64,000 nucleotides of DNA, taken from NCBI RefSeq assembly GCF_900104695.1, contig NZ_FNSW01000001.1, positions 2,542,001 through 2,606,000 of the forward strand. Direction: 5' to 3'. Both the position numbers and the translations under genes were made by a program. Shown piece after piece: positions 18,086 through 27,295 of the stretch; the first letter of the stretch is position 1, and every line of letters starts with the position of its first letter. The notes beneath the pieces are model-generated. The model worked only from the letters and a program-made list of their open reading frames with translations, was not told the DNA's origin and made no database searches. Source of the DNA: Paenibacillus sp. GP183. GTDB lineage: Bacteria > Bacillota > Bacilli > Paenibacillales > NBRC-103111.

Positions 18086-20149
18086 CTATCGCCCCGTTGG
18101 AAATTTGCAAATTACGGTCGTCCCTTCGTGAAGCACGCTTTCGATCTGGATTTCTCCCCCATGCTCACGGATGATTTCACTTGCAATCGTCAAACCTATT
18201 CCCGTACCCTGTTCCTTAGTGGAAAAAAACGGATTGAACAACCACTGCATATCGCTCTGGGAAATCCCTTCACCGGAATCTTCAATTCTGACCTCCAGAT
18301 AAGGATCTTTCCCAAATATACTAATGGTCAAAACACCGCCGCCCGGCATGGCATCAATGCTGTTCAGAAAGAGATTGAGAAACAATTGAATCAACTTGTT
18401 GTATTTTCCCAAAATCAAAGGCAGCGGAGACACATATTTCTTATTCACCACTACCTTTGATTCATTAAATTTGATGCGCAATAGATGCAGAACACGATCG
18501 ACAAGCTGATCAATTTCTATGGGGTTATCGTGCTCATCCTTTGCTTTGGCGAACGATAAGAATTGATTTACAATACCGCTCATTCGCGCAACCTCTTCGT
18601 CAATATCTGCCACCAGCGTGCGAACCAATGCGGGATCCTGCTGCTCTTCCATCATTTCATCCCGCAATAATTCTGAACTGCTGGCAAGTACGGCAAGCGG
18701 ATTTTTTAACTCGTGTGCCACACCTGCCGTTATTTGACCCATCTGAGCAAGCTTTTCGCTCTGATTGAAGTGCTCTTCCAGCAGCTTGATTTGGGTCACA
18801 TCCTGCAAAACAGCGAGAACTCCGTTTTGGAAGGGGGCCGTCACGATGCGAACTATATTCCTTTCTCCTCTTGAGCCAAGGATGGTAAGCACCGTTTCCC
18901 CTTGCAGCGATGAAATATCAGACAGCTCGGGAATGACGGCTATTTGCATTTTTGCGTGGTCGTTCCAGCTGATTTGAAACAATTGATAAAACTTTTCATT
19001 TGCATGTGTAACCAAGCCTTCATGATTGATGGTAACGAGCGCATAGGGGATTCCTTCAATCACGTCGCGAAGAAACCTCTCCTTGAAATCAAGCTCGCGT
19101 GTAAGTGCCTTCATTGTTCCAGTCAGCTCGCTCAGTTCATCTTTGGCTTCAATTCGGTCCGCCTGAACTGCTTCCAGCGTATGCTCCTGTCTGTATTTCT
19201 TGGCAAAACGGGTTAGATGAATGATCGGGTATAGCAAATCCCTCATTCCAAATAAAATAAGAAATAAAGTCAGCATGAAAATGGAAAAAAAACTGATGGT
19301 CAAAGCCATACCGAGCGTCTTGACCGGTTTAAAGGCAATCTCTTTGGGTATCCCCAATGCAAGTCCCCAATTATCCCTGATTTGCTGATAAGCGACGATG
19401 CTTTCTTGACCTTGATAAGAACTTGAGATGAGACCCGAATCGCCAATCATTAAACGTTGTCCAATAGCATCATGACCGAAATCTTTTCCAAGAATGGCAA
19501 CATCGGAGGATGCTATGACTTGGCCGTTCAAATCGAGCAGATAGCTGAACCCCTCTCGTGTCGCGCTCATCGTACGCAGCATCTCCGACAAATAATCCCG
19601 GCTAAGTTCAGCCACCAGAGCTCCATGAAAGGTCCTGTCTTTATAATACACCGGCACTGCGATCGTCACTGTTGTTTCCTGGCGATTATTCTGAAGCAGC
19701 CCCGAAACCATGTAAGTATAGCTCCAGCGCACATGCTCAAGTCCCGGATAAGCATAGGTTACCGCTTGCATTTTTGGTGAAAAAGGCGCCTCAAACCTCA
19801 TTTGCGAGCCGTTGTCCACATAATAAATGGAGTGAATCATAGAGCTTTTGGCAATCGTTTGCTTGGCGTTCTCGTACATCGTTATTTCATCCGTCGGCAA
19901 TGCGAGATTCTGGCCGGCAATAAGCTGGAGCTGCAGCACAACGTTAGTGATTTCAGCATTCAAGCGTTTCACAATGGAATCCGCCCCAATTAAATTGTCT
20001 CGGGCAATCTGCCCTTCCATTACATTCTGTGCATAGCTCACAATCAAACGATATATGACAATTGTGGGTATGATCAGGACCAGCGAAAAAATCACTAAAT
20101 ATTTGCGGGTCAGCCTACTTGTAAACGCTTGCATCAAGAAGGCCATCAT
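18086..20149 (-). CDS. Membrane sensor histidine kinase (dCache, PAS)
   Basis: Sensor partner of the NtrC-type regulator, about 687 residues. Order: first membrane segment (about 17-40), a large extracytoplasmic dCache-like domain (about 41-270), second membrane segment (about 280-305), a HAMP-like linker, PAS (about 365-470), HisKA with the phosphorylated histidine in GVAHELKNPLAVL, then the ATPase domain with an N box in LFLNSIDAM, DSGEGIS and GTGIGLTI. The outer domain could bind the nutrient directly or the loaded binding protein encoded two genes downstream. The exact start among the first methionines is uncertain. Confidence 0.9.
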   Translation of the reverse strand: MMAFLMQAFTSRLTRKYLVIFSLVLIIPTIVIYRLIVSYAQNVMEGQIARDNLIGADSIVKRLNAEITNVVLQLQLIAGQNLALPTDEITMYENAKQTIAKSSMIHSIYYVDNGSQMRFEAPFSPKMQAVTYAYPGLEHVRWSYTYMVSGLLQNNRQETTVTIAVPVYYKDRTFHGALVAELSRDYLSEMLRTMSATREGFSYLLDLNGQVIASSDVAILGKDFGHDAIGQRLMIGDSGLISSSYQGQESIVAYQQIRDNWGLALGIPKEIAFKPVKTLGMALTISFFSIFMLTLFLILFGMRDLLYPIIHLTRFAKKYRQEHTLEAVQADRIEAKDELSELTGTMKALTRELDFKERFLRDVIEGIPYALVTINHEGLVTHANEKFYQLFQISWNDHAKMQIAVIPELSDISSLQGETVLTILGSRGERNIVRIVTAPFQNGVLAVLQDVTQIKLLEEHFNQSEKLAQMGQITAGVAHELKNPLAVLASSSELLRDEMMEEQQDPALVRTLVADIDEEVARMSGIVNQFLSFAKAKDEHDNPIEIDQLVDRVLHLLRIKFNESKVVVNKKYVSPLPLILGKYNKLIQLFLNLFLNSIDAMPGGGVLTISIFGKDPYLEVRIEDSGEGISQSDMQWLFNPFFSTKEQGTGIGLTIASEIIREHGGEIQIESVLHEGTTVICKFPTGR

Positions 20150-20269
20150 CTCTATCACCTCTCTTATGACAAAATCATCATATTCGAAGCTTTCTTAATC
20201 GTCAACTGGAAAGAGTTTACCATGCCTCTTATGCCGATAAGGAGGATGGATGTGTACGGGGGCGAGTCC

Positions 20270-20428
20270 GTGAAAATACTCCTGCTGTTTAAGAAGGTCG
20301 GGGATATCTCGAACTTTACCTATCGGAAGGACCTCAACATGGCGATCGTTTTGAATCATGTGTCATTGAACTATTCGTACTTTAGCCAGGCCTTCAAGGA
20401 ATACACCAGCCAAAGCTTCGTTAACTAG
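20270..20428 (+). pseudogene. Fragment of a YesN/AraC-type response regulator
   Basis: A short plus-strand stretch encodes DISNFTYRKDLNMAIVLNHV, then SLNYSYFSQAFKEYT and FVN before a stop. This is the HTH signature of AraC-type output domains (usually NHVSLNYSYFSQ-FKEYTG-SFV). No receiver domain or rest of the HTH is present, so it is a remnant at the edge of the island. Confidence 0.7.
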
Positions 20429-21093
20429 CCTTTCCCTTGTCACTACTTTTGTTTAAGCTTAGCTTTACTCTTCATTTGTTACATAGTATGTAGCTGATTG
20501 TTCCGCAGCAATTGGTTGTTCTGAATATGGTATATAAACTAACTTACTCTTTCTAATCATTCTCTGAATAAGATACTTCTTCAAATCAGGGTCCATGCAA
20601 TAAACGTAGCACCCCTTCATTCCTCGTGTCATTAATGTCCGATAGGTATTTTTAATGATTTGGTCAGCAATTCGAAGTGCCTCATCCTTGTTCTTCTTAT
20701 AAAGCGATTTAAACCCTGTAAGTGATTTGTCAGTTTTTGCACGATTAAATGGGTCTGTCATGATTCGGCCATTCTCATAACGTAAATCTTCGCCTATAAT
20801 GACACCAACATAATCGAATTCAAGCCCTTGAGATGTGTGAATGCAACCTGCTTGCTCTACTGATTCGGGATCAATGGCCCAAGTAGTTGTATTATTTAAA
20901 TTCCAACTCATGAAAAAATCATGATCTGAAATGGAGATATCGTAAACATTGTTGTTTCCTTTTCCTTCTGTCTTCCAATCCCAGCAATACCCTGCAACAA
21001 TTCTATATAAGTTGAACTAGACACTTTCCTTTTCTAATTGAAAGGATTTCTACCCATCAACCGTCGAATAAGTGAAGACCACTTAATGGACGG

Positions 21094-21624
21094 GTGATGA
21101 CGATGGAAGCAGTTAAGTTACAGGAAGTTGAGAAACGGTTAAAACAAGAAAAGAACCGTCGAATGTTCGAGCGATACCAGACAGTTCGCTTACATTTACT
21201 GGGGCATGACAAGCAGCAAATTGCCACAATCATCGGGAGGTCGGAGCGTACGGTAAGAACGTATTTACAGCAATATCACGAATCCGGTTTAGATGGATTA
21301 CAGATGAATTTCTCCCCTGGTCGCCGTGAGCGAATTACTAAAGAGCAGCAAGTGAAGCTTAAGAAGACAATCATAGAATCACTTCCTCATGAGGTTGGAT
21401 TTACGGCAAAATTCAACTGGACGCTTCAACTGATCGGCGAGTATATCAAACGTGAGTTTGGCGAAAGTTACTCCATCCGGGGTGTGTCCAAGTTGATGCA
21501 CCGTCTTGATATGAGCTATACCAAACCAACCTATACCTTAGCGGCAGCTGACGAAGAGAAGCAAAAAGAGTTTGTCGAAACAACCTTCCCAAGGTTAAAA
21601 AAATTACGAGAATGGCGAAATTGA
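21094..21624 (+). CDS. IS630 transposase, N-terminal part
   Basis: DNA-binding half of the transposase, 176 residues, with two helix-turn-helix segments (IATIIGRSERTVRTYLQQ and a winged-helix segment around YSIRGVSKLMHRL). It runs into an A7 run at 21597-21603 and stops 21 bp later. The catalytic half continues in the +1 frame. Confidence 0.87.
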   Translation: MMTMEAVKLQEVEKRLKQEKNRRMFERYQTVRLHLLGHDKQQIATIIGRSERTVRTYLQQYHESGLDGLQMNFSPGRRERITKEQQVKLKKTIIESLPHEVGFTAKFNWTLQLIGEYIKREFGESYSIRGVSKLMHRLDMSYTKPTYTLAAADEEKQKEFVETTFPRLKKLREWRN

Positions 21625-22165
21625 TCATTTATTGTTTGAAGATGAAGCCATGATCCGTGATTATCAAGCTCTTCAACGCACCTGGTTTGCTAAAGGCAAA
21701 CAGCGAATCATAAAAACCACAGGCAAACATCGAGGCGTAAAGCTGTTTTCTACAGTTGATTACGGCACAGGCCAAATCGTATGGCAGGAAGATGAGGAAT
21801 ATACAGCTGAAAAGTTTCTGGTGTTTCTGCATCGAGTCGTTGATGCTTACCCCAAAGGCAAAATAACAATGGTATTGGACAATGCTCGAGCTCACCACGC
21901 AAAATTGCTTGAACCATTTTTTAAGGAGCAGCAAGGTCGGCTTAAACTTGTTTTTCTTCCTCCGTACAGCCCAGAACTTAATATCGTCGAGGGATTATGG
22001 AAATGGTTAAAGTCGGATGTGATTAATAATGTCTTCTATCACACCGTCGTCGAAATACGAGGAAACGTACATTCCTTCATGGAACAAATCATGAAAGATC
22101 CCTTAAACATCATCGATCGTCTATGCATTAGGATGGAATCAGGGGAGCTACCGGAAAACCAATAG
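21602..22165 (+). CDS. IS630 transposase, catalytic part (frameshift-linked)
   Basis: DDE half of the transposase. Just after the A7 run the frame reads NYENGEIDHLLFEDEAMIRD, with the first acidic residue. The second aspartate is in MVLDNARAHHAK and the glutamate in SPELNIVEGLWKWLK. Expression as a fusion with 21094-21624 needs a +1 (or -2) shift, or slippage on A7. Separate translation is less likely, since no ribosome binding site is seen. Confidence 0.85.
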   Translation, partial: NYENGEIDHLLFEDEAMIRDYQALQRTWFAKGKQRIIKTTGKHRGVKLFSTVDYGTGQIVWQEDEEYTAEKFLVFLHRVVDAYPKGKITMVLDNARAHHAKLLEPFFKEQQGRLKLVFLPPYSPELNIVEGLWKWLKSDVINNVFYHTVVEIRGNVHSFMEQIMKDPLNIIDRLCIRMESGELPENQ

Positions 22166-23612
22166 TTCAACTTATATAGCTTTATTATTTATCTTATTTT
22201 TTTCAAATATTTGATTTCGAAGCTCATTAGGATCATCAAATATCTTGAAATCATATTCGAAATCGAATCCATCATAATTCGCAGTCTCACGTATGCCTAT
22301 AACATCATCCAACCAAGCTAGATATCCATCCGAACCGTTGCAACGAAATTGTGATTCTAGCTCCATTTCAACAACTTCTGCATCAAACAACATCGCATAA
22401 TGTTTAATCTGTTCTTTATTTCCAATATCATGCATCGAGATCTTCTGATACTCATCAATAAAGAATACTGAGAACTTTGATGCATATATGATTTCTTTCA
22501 TTTGGTTTTCACCTTTATTTTTAAATAAACCCGATTTTTCATTTAATCGATGAGCCTCATCAACAATTAAAACATCAAACTCATTTTTCAACGCCTCATA
22601 AAAGACACCTGAACCCTTAAATAAATTATTAATATATGATTTTTTATAGTTTTTTTGTAATTTTTTTGTATAGACCTCTCTGGGAGCACTGTTTTTGGTT
22701 ACATACTGGCAAACTAACTCTTTTGCGGTAAGTTGTACCAACAAATTAATTCCCAAAACTGATTTCCCAGTTCCAGGTCCACCCTCAACAATCAAAACTT
22801 GTTTTTTTCCACCATTTTGAGCCTTCTTTGCCATTGAAAGAGCGGTTTCATACACCACTTTTTGCTCGTCAATCATGATAAACTCTTCATTTCCGTCCAG
22901 CATTTTCATTAAAGCATCCTGCAAAGATTTTGAAGGTCTGATTTTCCCATGTTCAATAAGATAGAGTGATTTTTTTTGATCTGACTTCTTAATATATAAA
23001 TGAATGAATCCCCTGAGCTTTAGAACATCGCCTTTAGTGAAGACGGGAGCTTTAGTTATGTAATTATTGTATAAATTATTTGTAAGAGGATCATTCTCCG
23101 TATGCATATAATTATGTAAATAAGCGCAGGGGCGCAACGAGATCTGATCATTCTGGACAGATTCGTTGTACTCAGAAATTAATTTCGCATATGACCAAGC
23201 TTGATAAGAGGGATGAGCCGTCTTAACAAGTCTTTTCCCAATAAAAGTGCGAACCATTCCATCCTCATCTTCTACCAGATCAAGCTTGTCCCATTGTTTC
23301 AGTTCAATAATAACTATTGAGTATTGGCCATTCTCATCTAGCCCGGATATGATAAAATCAATTCGTCTTGAATTTGCAGGCACTTTATATTCGATTGCAA
23401 CAGAGATATCATCAGGTATCTGAGTTGTATTAAGAACTTTGTACATATAGTTCATAGAATTATTCCATGAATTAATTTCGCTTTTTGATGTACCGCCAAT
23501 TTTCTCAACAAATGCCTGATGGATCTTCATGGCGATACTATCCTCAGTTACATGGTTCATAAATTCTTCTTTTGTGGCTTCATAGATGATCATCGAGATC
23601 AGACCCCAATCT

Positions 23613-23942
23613 TCAATTCTCTGAGTACTTCCTTGAACTTCCCTTGTATTTTTCTACAGAATACTTTGCCTCGTTAATCTTTAATTTATTAAGAATTATT
23701 GTCTCTACGTCGATCTCTAAATCATTTGCCATCATCAAGGCATAAATCAAGACATCAGCTAATTCGTTTTTAATCTCGTCCATATTTTCAATCAAAGCCG
23801 TTTTACTATCTTTCCATTGAAAGTTCTCAAGTAGTTCACTAGCTTCCAAAGATAAAGAAATTGCTAAGTCTTTAGGGTTATGGAACTGCTTCCAATCTCG
23901 TGCATCTCGGAACTCTATAATTGACTTGATTATGGCTTCCAT
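23613..23942 (-). CDS. MazG-like nucleotide pyrophosphohydrolase
   Basis: Small all-alpha NTP pyrophosphohydrolase of 109 residues, expected to cleave (d)NTPs to monophosphates. Seen: the Mg2+-binding pattern LEASELLENFQW followed by IKNELADVLIYALMM (E-x-x-E and E-x-x-D, the MazG core). The ATG at 23942 is chosen over 23948 because GGAGG would otherwise touch the start codon. It lies just upstream of the DUF2075 ATPase gene, 19 bp apart, as a likely two-gene operon. The partner gene is now split by an IS. Confidence 0.88.
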   Translation of the reverse strand: MEAIIKSIIEFRDARDWKQFHNPKDLAISLSLEASELLENFQWKDSKTALIENMDEIKNELADVLIYALMMANDLEIDVETIILNKLKINEAKYSVEKYKGSSRKYSEN

Positions 23943-24100
23943 GAACATCCTCCTACAACTAAATTAAACTCTTACATTTCAGTTAAGCCCTCAAAATTTC
24001 TGAACAATTCTATAGGTAAGAAAATAAGCTGATCCTTCGTTAGTTTATTGATCAATTGCTTGTACAAGCCTTGTTTCTTGTAGCACCTCGTCTGCATTTT

Positions 24101-24970
24101 TCATTTCACCAGATACCTTCCCGGTCCTCTAAACACTTCCCTAATATGCCATTCGAGAAAATTATCTTTGGGCTGATAAAGCGGATGGATCGGATACCGA
24201 ATTCGCTTCCCATGGAACCGCATCAGCCACTCTTCGAAGCCGACAGTCCCATGCGCTTGCTCTGTAACGAGCAGCTCCCGTTCATCCGTGATTGTAAATA
24301 CGCCGCGATCGAACAGTTTATGGTGCAGCGAGCATAACGCAATACCATTCTCTTCTATATCCGGTCCGCCTGCCTGATGCCATTGAATATGTGCCGCGTC
24401 GATGCCGACCAGATTATTGCCAAGCCTGACGTTGAAACCGCACACTGCACAGCTATATTCATAGGCCCGAAGAATGCGGTCTCTGAAGTTTGGATTACGG
24501 CGCATTTTTTGCTGGGAGGCAAATGAAAGACCAACCTCCTCAATAATATCCTGGTGAATCGTATCCGGAAAATGCTCATGAAGCAATTGCTCTGCAAGCT
24601 CCTGAATGAGCTGATCGTTATTCGATAATAGCGACAGGACTTCTGGAGTAAAACCACCTGCTACATCTTCCGCAACTAACTGTTTATCTGAGAACTTTCT
24701 TTTATCTAAGGCGTTGCTTAGTATCCATATCCCTTCTGTACTCAGCCGTACGAATGGCTCTTCCGGATGATAGGATTTTCTCACCGGACCGAATTCGATA
24801 AGCAGTCTCTTCAATTTTTCCCGCACTTGTTTATAGGGTAGAACCGTATCTCCCCGTTGAAGCTGAGCTAGGGCATAAAGGATCAATAGCGGCTTGTGTG
24901 GTGCTCGCTGCCCATTCTTTTTCCAGATGGTAAGATTTGTGAAGATCTCCTTCAGCTCGCTTGAAATCAT
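24101..24970 (-). CDS. HNH endonuclease with N-terminal sulfur-binding-type domain
   Basis: Probable modification-dependent (type IV) restriction enzyme, 289 residues. The N-terminal domain carries RAPHKPLLILYAL and SYHPEEPFVRL, hallmarks of the SBD family that reads phosphorothioated DNA in ScoMcrA-like enzymes. The C-terminal HNH domain has CAVCGFNV, GIDAAHIQW and NGIALCSLHHKLFDRG. The ATG at 24970 is chosen for the GGAGG ahead of it. No dnd phosphorothioation genes are in the window, as expected for an enzyme that attacks incoming modified DNA. Binding of a PT bond is inferred from family. Confidence 0.87.
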   Translation of the reverse strand: MISSELKEIFTNLTIWKKNGQRAPHKPLLILYALAQLQRGDTVLPYKQVREKLKRLLIEFGPVRKSYHPEEPFVRLSTEGIWILSNALDKRKFSDKQLVAEDVAGGFTPEVLSLLSNNDQLIQELAEQLLHEHFPDTIHQDIIEEVGLSFASQQKMRRNPNFRDRILRAYEYSCAVCGFNVRLGNNLVGIDAAHIQWHQAGGPDIEENGIALCSLHHKLFDRGVFTITDERELLVTEQAHGTVGFEEWLMRFHGKRIRYPIHPLYQPKDNFLEWHIREVFRGPGRYLVK

Positions 24971-25070
24971 ATTGAGTAAGCCTCCAGTGTTCTCCACGTT
25001 ACGACAATCTTTATATATTCTCGATAGCGCAGGAATTCTTTCCTTCTATTCCATGTGGAAGCAAATAGAA

Positions 25071-25096
25071 GAGCGATGCCATTTAAGGCATCGCTC
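25071..25096. terminator. Perfect hairpin between the two HNH genes
   Basis: GAGCGATGCC-ATTTAA-GGCATCGCTC, a 10-bp stem with no mismatch, about 185 bp after the end of the second HNH gene. The tail on either strand is only weakly T-rich, so termination is probable but not certain. Around 25150-25240 the plus strand also encodes a short unassigned C-terminal-like stretch (GFGFDEISITEEQQDQI). Confidence 0.55.
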
Positions 25097-25281
25097 AGAT
25101 TGTCCATTCTGCTCGATTGGCCGGTATGTGAAAGCTATCTATACATAAAAGGTTAAAGGTTTTGGTTTTGATGAAATATCTATCACTGAGGAACAACAAG
25201 ATCAGATTGCTCCATTGATTGAGAAACCATCAGAATTGTGATTCTCGATTTTCATTAATTATTTCTTTTAGCACTGATACT

Positions 25282-26214
25282 CTATGCTAGATATACATTC
25301 TCATTGTGCCATCTTAAAAACTGTGTGGATGGTCTTTCATTATGCTGTTCAGGAATCTCGGCTAGTCTCTTCCCATGAAATGCATAATACTCTTTACCGT
25401 TTCCATAATCCTCTTTAATTCTCTTACTTACTTCAATTTGGAGTTCTTCATTGATTGTTATATAGCCTCGATCAAATAACGTATGCATATCTTTCCTCAA
25501 TAGCAAGCCATTAATGGTCAAATGTGGACCGTTTTGAGAATACGGTTTGATATGTGCAGCTTCCAAGACTGGCAAGGTTTTTTCTCCTGTTATTGCACAG
25601 CGGCGATGATAAGCTTCAGTCACTATAACCTTGAATGTGCCCTGACCTATTCTCGGATAAATAATTTGTCCCGAACCATAACGATTCGACTCGCCGATTT
25701 CCATTATGGACTCAGAATCTTTATATGACAATCGATTAAGCCTTTCATGAACATTTCCATATAGGGCAAGCCCGAGCTCTGTATCAGTGTCATACGTTTT
25801 ACCTTGTACAATATTGGGCTTCCAGTCTACTGGCACAGGAATCCAATCACGTTTTTCAAAGAAAAATGGCAGTGCAAGTATGATGCAACCAATCGTTGGA
25901 TCAGGCTCCGAGCGAAAATCACTCTTTCTGTATTTATGAATGCCATTTCTAAAACCTATATAATCAGCCATTCCATTTTTAATTCCGAAAGCTTCCCATG
26001 CCAGAGATACTGGTAAGAATGAATGTCTGACAAAAAAACCTCCACCGACAATAAAGTTATGTGGACTGTGTAGTTTAAACAAAAACAGATCATTCGTCTG
26101 TATGGCTTTAAACGTTTGTTTGCCACCTGGTTGCCAGAAGTTCACTTCATCCGGTTGTATATTCGACAAGTGATGAAACCAACTATGATCTGTAACTCCG
26201 ATATAGAATTTCAA
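25282..26214 (-). CDS. HNH endonuclease with EVE-like N-terminal domain
   Basis: Probable type IV restriction enzyme, 310 residues. The N-terminal half (DEVNFWQPGG, FLFKLHSPHNFIVGGGFF) resembles EVE/PUA-like domains, which in TspA15I-type EVE-HNH enzymes recognise modified cytosine. The C-terminal HNH domain has CAITGEKT, LEAAHIKPYS and LLLRKDMHTLFDRGYI. The gene is next to the SBD-HNH gene on the same strand, so two readers of modified DNA stand side by side. A shared promoter module lies upstream (26256-26372). Confidence 0.85.
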   Translation of the reverse strand: MKFYIGVTDHSWFHHLSNIQPDEVNFWQPGGKQTFKAIQTNDLFLFKLHSPHNFIVGGGFFVRHSFLPVSLAWEAFGIKNGMADYIGFRNGIHKYRKSDFRSEPDPTIGCIILALPFFFEKRDWIPVPVDWKPNIVQGKTYDTDTELGLALYGNVHERLNRLSYKDSESIMEIGESNRYGSGQIIYPRIGQGTFKVIVTEAYHRRCAITGEKTLPVLEAAHIKPYSQNGPHLTINGLLLRKDMHTLFDRGYITINEELQIEVSKRIKEDYGNGKEYYAFHGKRLAEIPEQHNERPSTQFLRWHNENVYLA

Positions 26215-26255
26215 GCAACATCACTCCGATAATCCTATCATTTATAGTCCTTTAG

Positions 26256-26372
26256 ACTTATTCCACAATCCAACTGGAAATTCCTTTATTCGACAGATTA
26301 TTTCCATCATTATACACAACAGCAGAGACACTAATCTGTCAGCAAGCGTATGTTCACATGAAAAAACCTCCC
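26256..26372. repeat. Diverged dispersed repeat A, copy 1 (upstream of EVE-HNH gene)
   Basis: About 117 bp alignable to 48163-48285. Shared blocks include ACTTATTCCACAATC, CATTATACAC/AATTATACAC and TGTCAGCAAGC. In both places it lies 35-45 bp upstream of a nuclease gene on the minus strand and offers a conserved TATAAT on that strand. It may be a promoter and operator module. The rest of 26215-26563 holds no gene. Confidence 0.6.
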
Positions 26373-26563
26373 AATTGAGAGGAGATTAGTAATTATTTTT
26401 CCTGAATAAATTATAAAGTTTTTATTGAATTAAAAATTTCTTCTACAAACATCGCATTTCTTGACTTTGGAAAATTCTAATGCCTCTAATAAATCAGATG
26501 TAAAAAAATATTGACCAGTTCCTCTTTGATTTTGTGTCACCTTCACTTTAAAATTAGATACTT

Positions 26564-27028
26564 CTAATGTTCTACAATTATTGATATGTACTTTATTGCC
26601 ATTTGCCGAATCGGTGAATTTTGTAATTTCCCATTATAGATTTTACCTAAAAACTCATTCTGAATATTTTTTTGAAACTTATTTAATCGATCCATTGTTT
26701 CAAATGAATATGAATGAATCTGTCTCAATACTTCATTTATTTCAGGATCTGTTCTTCCAACTTTATCTGAATGCCAACTAATAAGAATATTTAATCGCAA
26801 AATAGTTTCTCCACCTAAACCGTAGAAAAAATCAACTTCTTCCTCAAACTTTTTAAGCACAATCTCTCTTTGTTTGAATTTGGCCATTAATAAAAAAGTG
26901 GTACTGTGTTGATCTTCTCTGCATTTCTCCAAATACTTATGTAATGATTCTAACGAAATTTTTCTGCGAGAAATAATTTGTATATCCCACCAATGCCCAT
27001 TAATTCTCTGTAATTCTGTTTCACTAAG
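26564..27028 (-). CDS. Hypothetical protein, probably 5'-truncated
   Basis: Open frame of about 155 codons with no convincing start: the first codons after the stop at 27029-27031 read LSETELQRINGHWWD and the listed TTG is at 26932. The product is charged and mainly helical, with FEEEVDFFYGLGGETILRLN and YSFETMDRLNKFQKNIQNEF. No family is recognised. The neighbouring XRE remnant suggests that its promoter end has been lost. It may be a decayed gene. Confidence 0.45.
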   Translation of the reverse strand, partial: LSETELQRINGHWWDIQIISRRKISLESLHKYLEKCREDQHSTTFLLMAKFKQREIVLKKFEEEVDFFYGLGGETILRLNILISWHSDKVGRTDPEINEVLRQIHSYSFETMDRLNKFQKNIQNEFLGKIYNGKLQNSPIRQMAIKYISIIVEH

Positions 27029-27078
27029 TTTAACGCTTCGATCATTTCGTCAGCTGCCTTTAAATTTAAGTCCCTAAG

Positions 27079-27258
27079 TATCAACCTACTCTAACTAGCC
27101 TATTTGATATTGCAAGAGCATTGAAAATGAAGCCATCAGATTTGGTTCACCTTGTGGAAATAGAGTTTGACAACCAAGAACCATTAGACCAACACAAAAA
27201 GACGCTCAGGATTAATCCTGAAGCGTCAGTTTTCATTGTATGCACAATCCTGCACTCA
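27079..27258 (+). pseudogene. C-terminal remnant of an XRE-family regulator
   Basis: The plus strand encodes YQPTLTSLFDIARALKMKP followed by SDLVHLVEIEFD, the typical end of a Cro/C1-type HTH domain (P-TLTSLF-IA-AL-M-P-DL). The first helices and start are absent, so only the last third of the domain remains. Confidence 0.75.
27199..27233. terminator. Bidirectional terminator hairpin
   Basis: GACGCTCAGGAT-TA-ATCCTGAAGCGTC with A-rich sequence before and TTTTCATT after it. A strong stem with one bulge that could end transcription from the NERD gene on the minus strand and from the plus-strand remnant. Confidence 0.7.
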
Positions 27259-27295
27259 TAGATATAATAAACATTTCATTATAGGCATCAAAAAC

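Larger units (their letters stand above)
21006..22176 (+). mobile_element. IS630-family insertion sequence
   Basis: A 1171-bp element with ends TATAAGTTGAACTA in inverted orientation, flanked by a TA on each side (21004-21005 and 22177-22178). That is the TA target duplication typical of IS630/Tc1 elements. It interrupts the DUF2075 gene, and precise removal restores the reading frame there. Confidence 0.93.
20465..23593 (-). pseudogene. PD-(D/E)xK-like/DUF2075 P-loop ATPase gene interrupted by IS630 element
   Basis: Gene of about 650 codons split by the element at 21006-22176. N-terminal part (22172-23593): a nuclease-like core with RIDFIISG and IVIIELKQW, then Walker A EGGPGTGKSVLG, Walker B VLIVDEAHRL and FIDEYQK. 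C-terminal part (20465-20911): ASQ-type helicase end with CIHTSQGLEFDYVGVI and a TRGMKG arginine stretch. Removing the IS and one TA restores the frame through RIVAGYCWDW and on into the C-terminal part. The start ATG at 23593 lies 20 bp after the MazG-like gene stop. Family role: DUF2075 ATPases accompany mobile and defence genes; no defined activity is claimed. The insertion separates the P-loop half from the helicase end, so function is probably lost. Confidence 0.85.
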
